DNA of 64,000 bases from Paenibacillus odorifer. Lineage in GTDB: Bacteria; Bacillota; Bacilli; Paenibacillales; Paenibacillaceae. The position numbers were made by a program, and so were the translations under genes. The notes under the pieces are model-generated. The model had not been told where the DNA came from. It was given only the letters and a program-made list of their open reading frames with translations, and ran no database searches. This document shows positions 54,307 to 63,340 of the stretch, one piece after another. The stretch covers positions 4,464,001-4,528,000 of the forward strand of contig NZ_CP009428.1 in NCBI RefSeq assembly GCF_000758725.1. The letters are read 5' to 3'. Each line of letters begins with the position of its first letter. Position 1 is the first letter of the stretch.

Positions 54307-54336
54307 AAGTCGCCCTCCCCGAAAGGACGGCAACTT
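54307..54336 (-). terminator. Terminator of the WG-repeat gene
   Basis: AAGTCGCC (54307-54314) pairs with GGCAACTT (54329-54336), one wobble pair, followed by a T run on the minus strand. It is 25 bp past the stop. Confidence 0.75.
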
Positions 54337-54361
54337 CAGCAAACCTATGGATACCTGTCGA

Positions 54362-56326
54362 TTAATGAAACGACTGCCAGAACTCGCCCTCCGTAGAGAT
54401 CAATCCCATGATCTCCGCATAAGGAATCCGGAAGGTTGGAAAACCTGCAGAATACGGAGCGATCTCATAAGGTGCGAAATACAGATACAACGCTTCATTA
54501 TCCACAAAGAAGGGCTGATCCGAGGTAATTCCTTTATACGTATCCGGAAAAACATATGAATATTGTGGATCGTTCTCGATCTGTTTGCCCACAATTTTAC
54601 TGAGCTTCTCCACATATCTGCTGCCCGGCTTGAACAAATCTCCCAGCTTATAGAACCTGCCGCTGCGCAAATTAATATGCGGATAGATTTTGGTAGGCAT
54701 TCCATGTGCTGCTCCAAAAGGAAAACGATAACCGGTCAGCTCCAGCACCAGCAGGTTTTTACGGAAGAAAGAGACTGAAAAATCACCATTATAACTAAAG
54801 TCCTGGGAAACCCCTCCACTCCCAACGTCTTCAGCAAGGGATAGCTTGCGCAGCTTATCGTTAACCTCTCGCGAAACTTCCGCACTGGCAATCCCTTCAA
54901 CGACCGGATAATACACCAGATAATCCCTGTTCGGTTTGTATTTCTTCTCCACTACGGAATAGGGAGGTCTCAGCGGAATGACTCCATTTTGGCGCCAAAC
55001 CTGCTTTCCCTGCCGATCATAATAAGATGTGCGTTGATCTACATCTGCTCTTATCAAACGTCCGCTAAGGGTGAGTGTTCCTGCACCTGGAATAACTGGA
55101 GGCTGGGCTGCCTTTTTTCCACTTCTATCGATAAAATAGGTATCTTTAGCATCAAATACAGACGCCAAGCCTTCCTGATAATTGTTCACGCCAAGCAGGG
55201 TGTGATTGCTCAGGACCGCTCCCGTTTCCGCATCTGCAATTACATAACGTGATCCGCGATAAGGCTGGCTGGGGAATACAGGCGTTCCTATGGCTACTCT
55301 GCCTTCACCTAGCTGCAATACTTCATAATATTTTGCCGGGATGATCATTTTCCCTTGTTTATCAATCAGCCCATAGGCGTTGCCATAATTCTCAGCGGTA
55401 TTCACCACCGCACGTCCCTCTGAAAAAGGTAAAGCAGAGGTGAATTGCGGCTGAATAGCTACAGAACCATCCGTATTTAAATAGCCATATTTACCGTTTT
55501 CAGTCGCTTGATAGGCGAGTAAACCTTCTCCCGGACTTCCTACAAAAGGATGGTTGTAAGTATGCAGGATGTTCCCAGCCGGATCGATGAGCGCATACTC
55601 TCCTTCTTTGATTTTAACCAAAGCCACGCCGTTCATAAAATCATTGGCATCCACATAAATCGCGGGCAGCACCTCTTTACCTTTCGCGTCCACATATCCA
55701 TATAGCGATTGGCCACCGGTTGTATTTTGTTTTGAAAATAGTGCACGCCCCTCATGTAATGAGTTCAGATAATCATACCGGGCGGACGTCACTTCTTTGC
55801 CTTTTTCATCAATAAAAGTGTACCCCTTGGCATCCGACACGACCGCGCGCTCTTCCGAAAAAGGCGCAATAAAGGAATAGATCGGCTTCACTCGTTCTCT
55901 TCCAGTGCTGTCAATGAGCCCGCTGCTATTTTTTCGCTGAACTACAGCAAGACCGTTCTTTTGAAAATCCTCAGCATATTCGTACCGAGGTTCAATCTGA
56001 ACACGGCCTTCGTCATTAATATATCCCCAAAGTGTGCCCTCTTTGAGATTAAACGGCGCCGGATGCAGACCCGTGGTCCGCAGATCGTCCCCCACCCACT
56101 CCGGCAATAAGTATGGCGCCTCAAAAGGCTTATTAGAGTAATCTACACGATATAATCCCGCTTCTGCCGGAATCGTGACAAATAACTCCTCTTCCGTGCG
56201 TATGAAATCCTCATCCTGCTGAGTAATATATTCGTTCCAGCCAATGCCATCCCATTTCCATACATCCGCCTGTATCAGACCATTGTCATTCCCTTTCCCC
56301 AGCTCATTCAACCTAATCCTTAACAT
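54362..56326 (-). CDS. WG-repeat protein with C-terminal DUF3298 (RsiV-like) domain
   Basis: A 654-residue protein. After about 100 residues come at least eight WG-type repeats of 45-55 residues, of the form G-Y/L-I-D-x-x-G-K followed by I-x-P-x-Y/F and G-x-A-x-V (for instance GLIDKQGKMIIPAKYYEVLQ). The last 200 residues resemble DUF3298/RsiV extracellular domains (YLYFAPYEIAPYSAGFPTFR). No signal peptide is visible, so its location is unclear. An upstream ATG (56557) would add 77 residues derived from a DNA repeat; ATG 56326, seven bases after AAAGGGGAG, is the convincing start. Function unknown. Confidence 0.85.
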   Translation of the reverse strand: MLRIRLNELGKGNDNGLIQADVWKWDGIGWNEYITQQDEDFIRTEEELFVTIPAEAGLYRVDYSNKPFEAPYLLPEWVGDDLRTTGLHPAPFNLKEGTLWGYINDEGRVQIEPRYEYAEDFQKNGLAVVQRKNSSGLIDSTGRERVKPIYSFIAPFSEERAVVSDAKGYTFIDEKGKEVTSARYDYLNSLHEGRALFSKQNTTGGQSLYGYVDAKGKEVLPAIYVDANDFMNGVALVKIKEGEYALIDPAGNILHTYNHPFVGSPGEGLLAYQATENGKYGYLNTDGSVAIQPQFTSALPFSEGRAVVNTAENYGNAYGLIDKQGKMIIPAKYYEVLQLGEGRVAIGTPVFPSQPYRGSRYVIADAETGAVLSNHTLLGVNNYQEGLASVFDAKDTYFIDRSGKKAAQPPVIPGAGTLTLSGRLIRADVDQRTSYYDRQGKQVWRQNGVIPLRPPYSVVEKKYKPNRDYLVYYPVVEGIASAEVSREVNDKLRKLSLAEDVGSGGVSQDFSYNGDFSVSFFRKNLLVLELTGYRFPFGAAHGMPTKIYPHINLRSGRFYKLGDLFKPGSRYVEKLSKIVGKQIENDPQYSYVFPDTYKGITSDQPFFVDNEALYLYFAPYEIAPYSAGFPTFRIPYAEIMGLISTEGEFWQSFH

Positions 56327-56504
56327 CCAGTCGCTCCCCTTTAACAAAGGCATTTGCCTATAGAATATGGGAGAACGTTGGTTTATGTGCTTTTTGATCT
56401 TTGGGGTTGGGGGGAGAGGAGCTTTGGTGGGGAATCCGCAGAGGGGGTAGGCGTATTCTAGGGCATTTTTGCCTCTCTTTCCTCCTCTGTATATCATTTC
56501 AGCT

Positions 56505-57202
56505 AATTCTGCGGGATTTGTACCTTTCATTCGCCTCACGTAGCTCGTTTCAGCCAATTCTGCGGGATTTTTACCGTTCTTTCACCCCACGTCGCTCGTT
56601 TTAGTCAATTCTGCGGGATTTTTACCGTTCATTCGCCACACGTAGCTCGTTTCAGCCCATTCTGCGGGATTTTTACCGTTCATTCGCCTCACATAGCTCG
56701 TTTCAGCCAATTCTACGGGATTTTTACCGTTCATTCGCCACACGTAGCTCGTTTCAGCCAATTCTACGGGATTTATACCGTTCTTTCTCCTCACATAGCT
56801 CAGGTCGGATAGATCTGCGGGATTTTTACCGTTCATTCGCCATACATAGCTCGTTTCAGCCAATTCTGCGGGATTTATACCGTTCTTTCGCCTCACGTAG
56901 CTCGTTTCAGCCAATTCTACGGGATTTATACCGTTCATTCGCCTCACATAGCTCGTTTCAGTCAATTCTGCGGGATTTATACCGTTCTTTCGTCCCACAT
57001 AGCTCGGTTCAGCCAATCCTACGGGATTTATACCGTTCTTTTTCCTCACATAGCTCAGGGCGGCTAATTGTACGGGATTTATACCGTTCTTTCGTCCCAC
57101 ATAGCTCATTTCAGCCAATCCTACGGGATTTATACCGTTCTTTTTCCTCACATAGCTCAGGGCGGCTAATTGTACGGGATTTATACCGTTCTTTAGCCTC
57201 AT
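56505..57202 (-). repeat. 51-bp tandem repeat array upstream of the WG-repeat gene
   Basis: Thirteen complete 51-bp units (starts every 51 bp from 56505 to 57117) and a partial one at 57168. Read on the minus strand they give a 17-residue repeat, GINPVELAETSYVRRKN and variants, open from the ATG at 57202 to a single TGA at 56582-56584, then open again in frame into the WG gene. There is no ribosome site before 57202. Copies near the right end alternate in pairs, a sign of recent duplication. Base changes alter amino acids freely (K/I, A/V, W/R), so I treat the array as DNA repeat rather than a confirmed gene. Confidence 0.85.
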
Positions 57203-57714
57203 GGTGCTTCTGTTCTGTTACTAATATTAGTTTGTTGATATTGTTGGGGAGCTATGATGAATATGATGTGTTTTCGTGGTGCTCCTGATGGCGATGGTCG
57301 TGTTATTGCTGCTGATATTGATTTGTGGGCGTGATTGCTGTGTTCATGCTGATAATATTGAGTGGAGTGTGATAGCCGTATTTGTGTTGATGACATTAAT
57401 TGGTGATGGTAATGATGCTGTAGATGTTCCGTGGCGGTGAAGGTGCAACTATTGGGTGGAGTAAATCCTATTGGTGGAATATTAGATTTGATGGAGCAAG
57501 GGTGGCAATGTTGATTGAAGTTTGTGGTGGTAAATAATGTTGATGTTGATTTTAGAGTTGCTGGCGCTGTTTAGTTGTGGTTACATTTTCGCGGGTAGTT
57601 TTTGTGGTGTGTTTGTTTCATGTTGGTAGTAGCCATTGTTGATCTGTGTGTTGATGGTGTTGACGCTATTTGGTCGTGGTGGCATCTTAGTGGGTAGTTT
57701 TGGTGTTGTGTGTA

Positions 57715-57849
57715 GTTGGTAGTACTGTAGTTAGTGGTGTTTTGGTTGACAGTCCTGTGGTTGACAGTCCTGTGGTTGACAGTGCTGTGGTTGGCAGTAC
57801 CGTAGTTAGTATTACTTTAGTTAGCAGCGCTGTAGTTAGCAGTGCTGCT
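57715..57849. repeat. 15-bp tandem repeat, nine degenerate copies
   Basis: Nine units of GTTGACAGTCCTGTG type run end to end from 57715. The flanking DNA (57203-58238) is strongly G/T-rich on the plus strand and holds short Ser/Thr- or Val-rich open frames on both strands, none with a ribosome site. I see no supported gene in it. Confidence 0.75.
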
Positions 57850-57855
57850 AGTGGC

Positions 57856-57927
57856 ATTATTGGTGTAATTGATATTATTGGTGTAGTTGATATTATTGGT
57901 GTAGTTGATATTATTGGCGTAGTTGAT
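57856..57927. repeat. 18-bp tandem repeat, four copies
   Basis: Four units of ATTATTGGTGTAGTTGAT follow the 15-bp array directly. The period is a multiple of three, so open frames of 83-93 codons persist on both strands by chance. Confidence 0.85.
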
Positions 57928-58082
57928 GGTGGTGCCAATGGTACTAGTGGGAGCGGAAGTGGTTTATCCCCAACTAATTAAACCAGTTTTTGTGGGTAGT
58001 TTTTCATACATAGTTATGGTGGGTAGTTTTCGTGCTCGTGCGTAGTTTTTCTATGCGAGGAGCAAGGGGGCGACGTTAAGTA

Positions 58083-58207
58083 CTTGTGAATTGGTACTTG
58101 TGAATTGCTTTTTATGAATCGGTACTTTTAAATTGCATCTTATGAATTGGTACTTTAAATTGGTTCATATGAATTGCATCTTATGAATTGTTTCTTATGA
58201 ATTGCTT
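58083..58207. repeat. Degenerate TTATGAATTG repeats
   Basis: About nine loose copies of a 12-16 bp motif around TTATGAATTG(G/C) fill this AT-rich stretch before the mgl terminator. Confidence 0.6.
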
Positions 58208-58238
58208 AATCTCAGCAAACAAAATGGACAAACCAAAA

Positions 58239-58264
58239 AGCGTTTGCCATAAATAGCAAACGCT
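58239..58264 (-). terminator. Terminator of the mgl operon
   Basis: AGCGTTTGC (58239-58247) pairs perfectly with GCAAACGCT (58256-58264), followed by TTTTT on the minus strand, 27 bp past the mglC stop. Confidence 0.85.
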
Positions 58265-58290
58265 ATGATCACCATACATCCAACACGCAA

Positions 58291-59298
58291 CTATTTCTTC
58301 GAAGAATACTTCCGCATATCAAACGCGACGGCGGCGATGATGATCAGACCTTTGATAATCAACTGATAGTAAGGGCTGATGCCAATGAAGGTCAGGCCGT
58401 AGTTGATTAAGGTAAAGATAATAACACCGACCAGGACACCTGGCACCGTTCCGATACCACCGGTTGTAGACACCCCGCCCACTACACAAGCAGCAATCGC
58501 ATCAAGCTCATACATGTTCCCGTAGTTATTGGTTGCGCCACCTGTTCTTGCAGCCTCTAGCACACCCGCCAGACCATAAAGGGCTCCAGCAATCGCATAG
58601 ATGTAGATCAAGTTCTTGGAAACATCGATGCCAGATACTTTAGCTGCCTGTATGTTACCGCCGATAGCGTACATGTTCTTACCCAGCTTGGTTTTATTGA
58701 ACACCACCCATACGATGGCGGCGACACCCAAGGCTATCAGCACAATATACGGGATTGAATATTGCCCCTTGCCAATAAACCCGGAACCGATTGTAGTGAA
58801 ATCTGGACGCAGACCGCCAATCGGCTGCGATTGGTTCGGATCCATGTCAAAGTACAAGGAATTCAAGCCGTAGACGATAACCATCGTACCCAGTGTTGCG
58901 ATAAACGGCGGGACGTTCAGCTTGGAGACGACAATACCATTGACGAGTCCGCAGAGAAGACCAGCGATGATAGCTATAAGGATCGGAAGCCACACTTGCA
59001 CCTGCGGCAGATCAGGAAAAAACCGCCGGGAATAATCCGGAATTTGCAGCATCGAAGCAGAGATTACCGCCGTAAAACCAACCACACGTCCAGCAGACAA
59101 GTCCGTCCCAGCTGTGATAAGGATGAAGGCAACACCAAGCGCGATGATAATCCGTGTTGACGATTGAATAAGAATGTCCCGTAAAGTATTTACAGAGATA
59201 AAGGCCGGCTCATATAAGGCAATACCCATAATCAGAATTACCAAGACAATATAAATGGCATTTTGAGTAATAAAAGATTGGGCTCTTTTAGCGTTCAT
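58291..59298 (-). CDS. mglC: Galactose/methyl-galactoside ABC permease
   Basis: A 335-residue permease of the BPD-transp_2 (ribose/galactose) family with about ten helices. It carries LGVAFILITAGTDLSAGRVV near the start and the loop AIGGNIQAAKVSGIDVSKNL that contacts the ATPase, as in MglC. It is the third gene of mglB-mglA-mglC, 92 bp after mglA, and the terminator follows. The insert DPNQSQPIGGLRPDFTTIGS is typical of MglC as opposed to RbsC. Confidence 0.92.
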   Translation of the reverse strand: MNAKRAQSFITQNAIYIVLVILIMGIALYEPAFISVNTLRDILIQSSTRIIIALGVAFILITAGTDLSAGRVVGFTAVISASMLQIPDYSRRFFPDLPQVQVWLPILIAIIAGLLCGLVNGIVVSKLNVPPFIATLGTMVIVYGLNSLYFDMDPNQSQPIGGLRPDFTTIGSGFIGKGQYSIPYIVLIALGVAAIVWVVFNKTKLGKNMYAIGGNIQAAKVSGIDVSKNLIYIYAIAGALYGLAGVLEAARTGGATNNYGNMYELDAIAACVVGGVSTTGGIGTVPGVLVGVIIFTLINYGLTFIGISPYYQLIIKGLIIIAAVAFDMRKYSSKK

Positions 59299-59390
59299 TA
59301 GTAGTGTTCCTCCTTAAAGTTACGCGAAGAGTAATTCTCTTCGTAAACCAATCTAGTTTCGCCCAGCAAAACTATCATTGAAATCCTATC

Positions 59391-60902
59391 CTAATGCTGT
59401 GCAGCGAGCCGCATAACTTCGGTTTCCGTAGCTTGCCCGCCTTCTAGTATTCCGGTAAGCCTACCTTCCGACATGACCATTACACGGTCAGACATTCCGA
59501 GCAGCTCCGGCATTTCTGAGGAGATCATAATGATGCTTTTCCCTTGCTGCGCCAAGTCGGCAATAATCGAATAAATCTCGAATTTAGCCCCTACGTCGAT
59601 ACCGCGAGTCGGCTCGTCCAGAAGCAGGATTTCGGGCTCGGTTAGAAGCCATCTGGCGAGCAGCACCTTTTGCTGATTACCACCAGAAAGATTCATGATC
59701 AGCGTTTTGGTTGTTGGAGTTTTGGTCCGTAATTTTTCAATCATTTTATCGACTTCTTCTTTTTTCTTTTTTCCATCTAGTAAAAGTAGTAGTTTCTGGT
59801 ATCGGTGCAGGTTAGCGATTGCGCCATTCTCATGAACAGACAAAACTGGAAAAATACCGGTGACACGCCGTTCCTCGGTAAGCAAGGCCATTCCGTGTTT
59901 CTTAGCATCCTTGGGAGATTGGATATGAATGCGCTTACCATCGATAGAAATCGTCCCCGATTTGATAGCCCTCAGGCCGAATAATGCTTCAATAACCTCT
60001 GTTCTCTGAGCGCCTACCAGACCACCAATCCCTAAAACCTCACCTCGTCTTAATTCAAAAGAAACATCTTTAAACGATCTTTCCTCAGGGGAGGTTAATC
60101 CTTCCACCTTCATATATACTTCGCCAGGCACGTTAAAGCGTTCTGGGAATCGATTGGTCAAGTCGCGGCCGACCATTTTGGAAATGATAAGATCTGTAGT
60201 CAATTCCGCCGCTGGCCAGGTTCCGATTTTTTTACCGTCCCGCATAATGGTAACCTCGTCAGAAATTTCGAGAATCTCTTCCATTTTGTGAGATATATAA
60301 ATAATAGCTACGCCTCTACTCCTAAGATCCCGTATGATCCGAAATAAATGCTCCACCTCCACACTGGTCAGGGAGGAAGTAGGTTCATCCATTACAATAA
60401 CGCGGGAGTGAAAAGAGACAGCCTTCGCAATTTCAATGGATTGGATTTTGGATACAGACAGCTTACCCACTAATGTCTCGGGATTCAGATCGATATCCAG
60501 ATCTTTAAACAAATTCTCCGTGTCAGTGTACATTTTCTTATGGTCAATAAACTGAAAAGGTCCAATCCCTTTGGTTGGGAAACGTCCTAACCAGATATTC
60601 TCCATCACACTTCGGAACGGCACGGGATGCAGCTCCTGGTGAATCATGGATATCCCATTTTTCAAAGCGTCATTTGAGCTTCCGATAGAGGTCTTCTCAC
60701 CCTCCAAAAAAATCTCACCGGCATCCGGTGAATAAATACCAAAGAGACATTTCATTAAAGTGGACTTACCCGCACCATTCTCGCCCATAAGGGCATGCAC
60801 CGAACCTGGTCTGACCTTTAAACTAACTGCATCCAGCGCTTTGACGCCGGGGAATTCTTTAGTAATGTCATTCATTTCTAGCAAAAACTCAGCTTTTTCC
60901 AT
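59391..60902 (-). CDS. mglA: Galactose/methyl-galactoside ABC ATP-binding protein
   Basis: A 503-residue protein with two ATPase modules. Module 1 has Walker A GENGAGKST (40-48) and Walker B VIVMDEPTSSLT, with a degenerate signature (LSVSKIQSIEIAKAV). Module 2 has a degenerate P-loop (GLVGAQRTE) but an intact signature LSGGNQQKVLLARWL and Walker B ILLLDEPTRGIDVG. This asymmetry is normal in MglA/RbsA proteins. It follows mglB by 146 bp, in which a small hairpin lies. Confidence 0.93.
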   Translation of the reverse strand: MEKAEFLLEMNDITKEFPGVKALDAVSLKVRPGSVHALMGENGAGKSTLMKCLFGIYSPDAGEIFLEGEKTSIGSSNDALKNGISMIHQELHPVPFRSVMENIWLGRFPTKGIGPFQFIDHKKMYTDTENLFKDLDIDLNPETLVGKLSVSKIQSIEIAKAVSFHSRVIVMDEPTSSLTSVEVEHLFRIIRDLRSRGVAIIYISHKMEEILEISDEVTIMRDGKKIGTWPAAELTTDLIISKMVGRDLTNRFPERFNVPGEVYMKVEGLTSPEERSFKDVSFELRRGEVLGIGGLVGAQRTEVIEALFGLRAIKSGTISIDGKRIHIQSPKDAKKHGMALLTEERRVTGIFPVLSVHENGAIANLHRYQKLLLLLDGKKKKEEVDKMIEKLRTKTPTTKTLIMNLSGGNQQKVLLARWLLTEPEILLLDEPTRGIDVGAKFEIYSIIADLAQQGKSIIMISSEMPELLGMSDRVMVMSEGRLTGILEGGQATETEVMRLAAQH

Positions 60903-60984
60903 GTTGTTACGCCCCCTACGCTTTTTTCTTTTTTCATGAGAGGCACAGCGGTTTCATCCTGTTCCCTGCCTGAAAGAAATCCGA

Positions 60985-61002
60985 GGAGCGAATATCCGCT
61001 CC
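60985..61002 (-). other. Small hairpin between mglB and mglA
   Basis: GGAGCG (60985-60990) pairs with CGCTCC (60997-61002) around a 6-base loop. With no T run, it may stabilise the mglB message or reduce read-through. Confidence 0.4.
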
Positions 61003-61048
61003 CCGTTGCTGCTATATGATCATGAATTCCATCTAGATTAGAGCGTTA

Positions 61049-62119
61049 TTATTTGGCGTCATCGATATTATCTTTGGTGATCTTTTTATAGGAAATCCAC
61101 ACGTATTGGTTGTCTGTGATATCAAAGCCTACGTTATCTTTTGTAGGTGTTTCTCCTTTAGCAAGCAGAGCAGCAACTGTGATCGCAGCTTTACCTTGGT
61201 TGTTCGCATCATTCAGCACGGTACCAAGCATCGTTCCATCTTGCAGCGCTTGAATCGCAGGAGCAGTAGCATCTACACCTACTACCGGCATAAATTTATC
61301 ACCCGTGAAGTAACCTGAAGCTTTCAGAGCTTCGATTGCACCGAGAGCCATATCGTCGTTGTTCGCAAGCACAGCTTCAATTTTGTCGCCATGGGAGCCA
61401 AGGAAGGCTGCCATTTTTTCTTGCCCTTTTACGCGGTCCCACATCGCAGTATCTTCAGCCAGCTTTTCTACCTTGATGCCGGCATCTTCAATTGCTTGGA
61501 TGGAGTACGTAGTACGAAGCTCAGCGTCTTGGTGCCCCGGTTCGCCTTTTAGCATTACGTATTGGAGGACACCGTCGCCGTTTTTATCCGCTTCAGGATG
61601 TGCCTTCCAGTAGTCCACGATCAGTTGACCGGACATAGTTCCGGATTCTTCCGCTTTAGCGCCTACATAATAAACCTTATCCCATTTCTTCATATCTTCT
61701 GGCAGCGGCTCGCGGTTCAGGAAGACCACCGGAATATTTGCCGCTTTTGCTTTTTCGATAATAACGCCAGCCGCAGTACGGTCAACCGGATTGATCAGCA
61801 TGCCTTTATATTTTTTGGTGATGAACAAGTCAACTTTGTCATTTTGTGTGGGTTGAGAATTTTGGCTATCTACGATATCTACAGTAGCAATGCCTTTGGC
61901 AGCAGTGTCGATTGCGTTACGAACACCCGTCATGAAGGTATCGTCAAATTTGTAAATGGCTACCCCTACTTTTGGCGTTTCAGTGGAAGAACCCGCATTT
62001 TCAGTTTTTGGAGCATTGGTAGCTTTACCACTGTCTGCATTATTGTTGCTATTGCCACAGCCTGCCAGAGCGGCACCCAGTATTGCGCTTGCTAAAAGAA
62101 CGGAAGTGATTTTTTTCAT
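61049..62119 (-). CDS. mglB: Galactose/glucose-binding lipoprotein
   Basis: A 356-residue binding protein. The signal ends in lipobox LAGC (Cys21), then an Asn/Ser-rich linker. The mature part follows MglB closely: VVFLNREPLPEDM, KVYYVGAKAEESG, LLKGEPGHQDAELRTTY-type segment (YVMLKGEPGHQDAELR), TAMWDRVKGQEKMAAFL, LANNDDMALGAIEALK, VVGVDATAPAIQAL and TVLNDANNQGKA. These hold the His, Asp, Arg, Trp, Asn and Asp residues that bind galactose and glucose in E. coli MglB. A good cre-like site lies upstream. First gene of the mgl transport operon. Confidence 0.93.
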   Translation of the reverse strand: MKKITSVLLASAILGAALAGCGNSNNNADSGKATNAPKTENAGSSTETPKVGVAIYKFDDTFMTGVRNAIDTAAKGIATVDIVDSQNSQPTQNDKVDLFITKKYKGMLINPVDRTAAGVIIEKAKAANIPVVFLNREPLPEDMKKWDKVYYVGAKAEESGTMSGQLIVDYWKAHPEADKNGDGVLQYVMLKGEPGHQDAELRTTYSIQAIEDAGIKVEKLAEDTAMWDRVKGQEKMAAFLGSHGDKIEAVLANNDDMALGAIEALKASGYFTGDKFMPVVGVDATAPAIQALQDGTMLGTVLNDANNQGKAAITVAALLAKGETPTKDNVGFDITDNQYVWISYKKITKDNIDDAK

Positions 62120-62200
62120 TATTCATTGACCTCCTGTTTATACTTCTTTTTTTTGGTTTAACCCCGAATTCTCTCGGGCACATCCATATTATGCCTTAGG

Positions 62201-62214
62201 TGAAAACGGTTTCG
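62201..62214. promoter_or_regulatory. cre-like site upstream of mglB
   Basis: TGAAAACGGTTTCG matches the CcpA consensus TGWNANCGNTNWCA at all but the last base. It lies 82-95 bp upstream of the mglB ATG, in the gap that should hold the promoter. Confidence 0.6.
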
Positions 62215-62263
62215 AATATAAAATCCTACTCACTTTTATAAAAATTCTACTGAACCCAAAAAA

Positions 62264-62294
62264 CGAATACCTCCCATTTTAAGGATGGCATTCG
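62264..62294 (-). terminator. Terminator between the sensing lipoprotein gene and mglB
   Basis: CGAATACCTCCC (62264-62275) pairs with GGATGGCATTCG (62283-62294), with one mismatch and a wobble. TTTTTT follows on the minus strand. It separates the regulatory genes from the transport operon. Confidence 0.75.
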
Positions 62295-62317
62295 TCTTTT
62301 CAAAAATAACCCGTCCA

Positions 62318-63340
62318 CTATCTGACGAAGGGAAATAACAATTTTTGATTCTCAGGCCACAGCATATTGTCCAAATCAATGAGTTTAGTGCCCGTATCGA
62401 CACGTTCAGGAACATCCATTCCTTCGATTACCTCAACGGCATGTTTTACGGCTAAATACCCGTTACTAAAAGGATTTTGGATTACGGTCGCTTGAACCGT
62501 CCCCTCCTGCAGCAACTCCATCATTGACGGGGAGCTGTCGAACGCAACCATTTTAATATTATGCAGCCCTCGGCTCTGGATAGCTTTTGCCGCCCCTTGT
62601 GAAGCTGTCTCATTCAAGCTGGCGATCCCGCGAAGATTTGGATGTTTCAGCAGCATTAACCGTGTCAGCTCTTCAGCATCACTAATACTCGAAGTGGTAT
62701 AAGAAATCTCTACTACCTGTATGTTCGGATATCGGGCAGCGTAATTTAAAAATCCCTTTTCCCGTTCCTCTGCATCTCTTGCACCATATTCAATGCCGTT
62801 TGAAGACTCCTGCTCCGCCCCCAAAGATGAATTTGTGAAGTTAATGATGCCGACCTCCCCGTATCCATTTAGCAGCTGAATGAGTCTTTCTGCAGACTTT
62901 TGTCCCGCTTCATAGCCGTTTGAACCCACATAGGCTCTTACTCTGGCCGAACCGACTTCTGCATCCACAGACAATACGGGAATCTTGGAATATGCCGCCC
63001 GATCGACTACTTGTGCAAGTCCCATGTAGCTACTGGCAGCTAAAATAATTACGTCCGCCTTCTCTTTAATGGAGTCTTCAACCATTCTGACCTGTTCCGC
63101 AATATCACTCTCCGCATTCGGAGCTTTGAACGTTAATTTCACATTAAATTCCTGTGCCGCGGCTTCTGCACCCAATCTAACTGTATTCCAATAGTCGCCT
63201 TTGTTCATTTTCACAATAAGATGAATATTGCGGGTTTTGTTCGTATTGATATAATTAGGTGCCGAATTAAAACAAGACGTGATCGTGGTCCATAACACCA
63301 CACATACCAGCAGGGTTAGCCAAAAACGAACGATTTTCAT
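62318..63340 (-). CDS. Periplasmic-binding-like sugar-sensing lipoprotein
   Basis: A 340-residue protein of the RbsB/LacI-type binding family. An N-terminal helix with a possible lipobox (TTITSC, Cys23) tethers it to the membrane. The bilobed domain shows LIVKMNKGDYWNTVRLGAEA, VDSIKEKADVIILAA-like and LRGIASLNETASQGAAKAIQ. Its ATG overlaps the TGA of the YesM-type kinase gene (ATGA), so the two are made together. It has its own terminator before mglB. By analogy with the XylFII-LytS pair of clostridia, it probably presents sugar to the kinase rather than to the importer. Confidence 0.85.
   Translation of the reverse strand: MKIVRFWLTLLVCVVLWTTITSCFNSAPNYINTNKTRNIHLIVKMNKGDYWNTVRLGAEAAAQEFNVKLTFKAPNAESDIAEQVRMVEDSIKEKADVIILAASSYMGLAQVVDRAAYSKIPVLSVDAEVGSARVRAYVGSNGYEAGQKSAERLIQLLNGYGEVGIINFTNSSLGAEQESSNGIEYGARDAEEREKGFLNYAARYPNIQVVEISYTTSSISDAEELTRLMLLKHPNLRGIASLNETASQGAAKAIQSRGLHNIKMVAFDSSPSMMELLQEGTVQATVIQNPFSNGYLAVKHAVEVIEGMDVPERVDTGTKLIDLDNMLWPENQKLLFPFVR

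Noticed and set aside
56326..56557. Extended 77-residue N-terminus of the WG-repeat protein
   Set aside because: The extension encodes part of the 51-bp DNA repeat, while ATG 56326 has a strong, well spaced ribosome site.
57700..57981. 93-codon plus-strand and 83-codon minus-strand open frames
   Set aside because: Both arise from 15-bp and 18-bp repeats whose period keeps frames open; peptides are low-complexity and no ribosome site precedes either.
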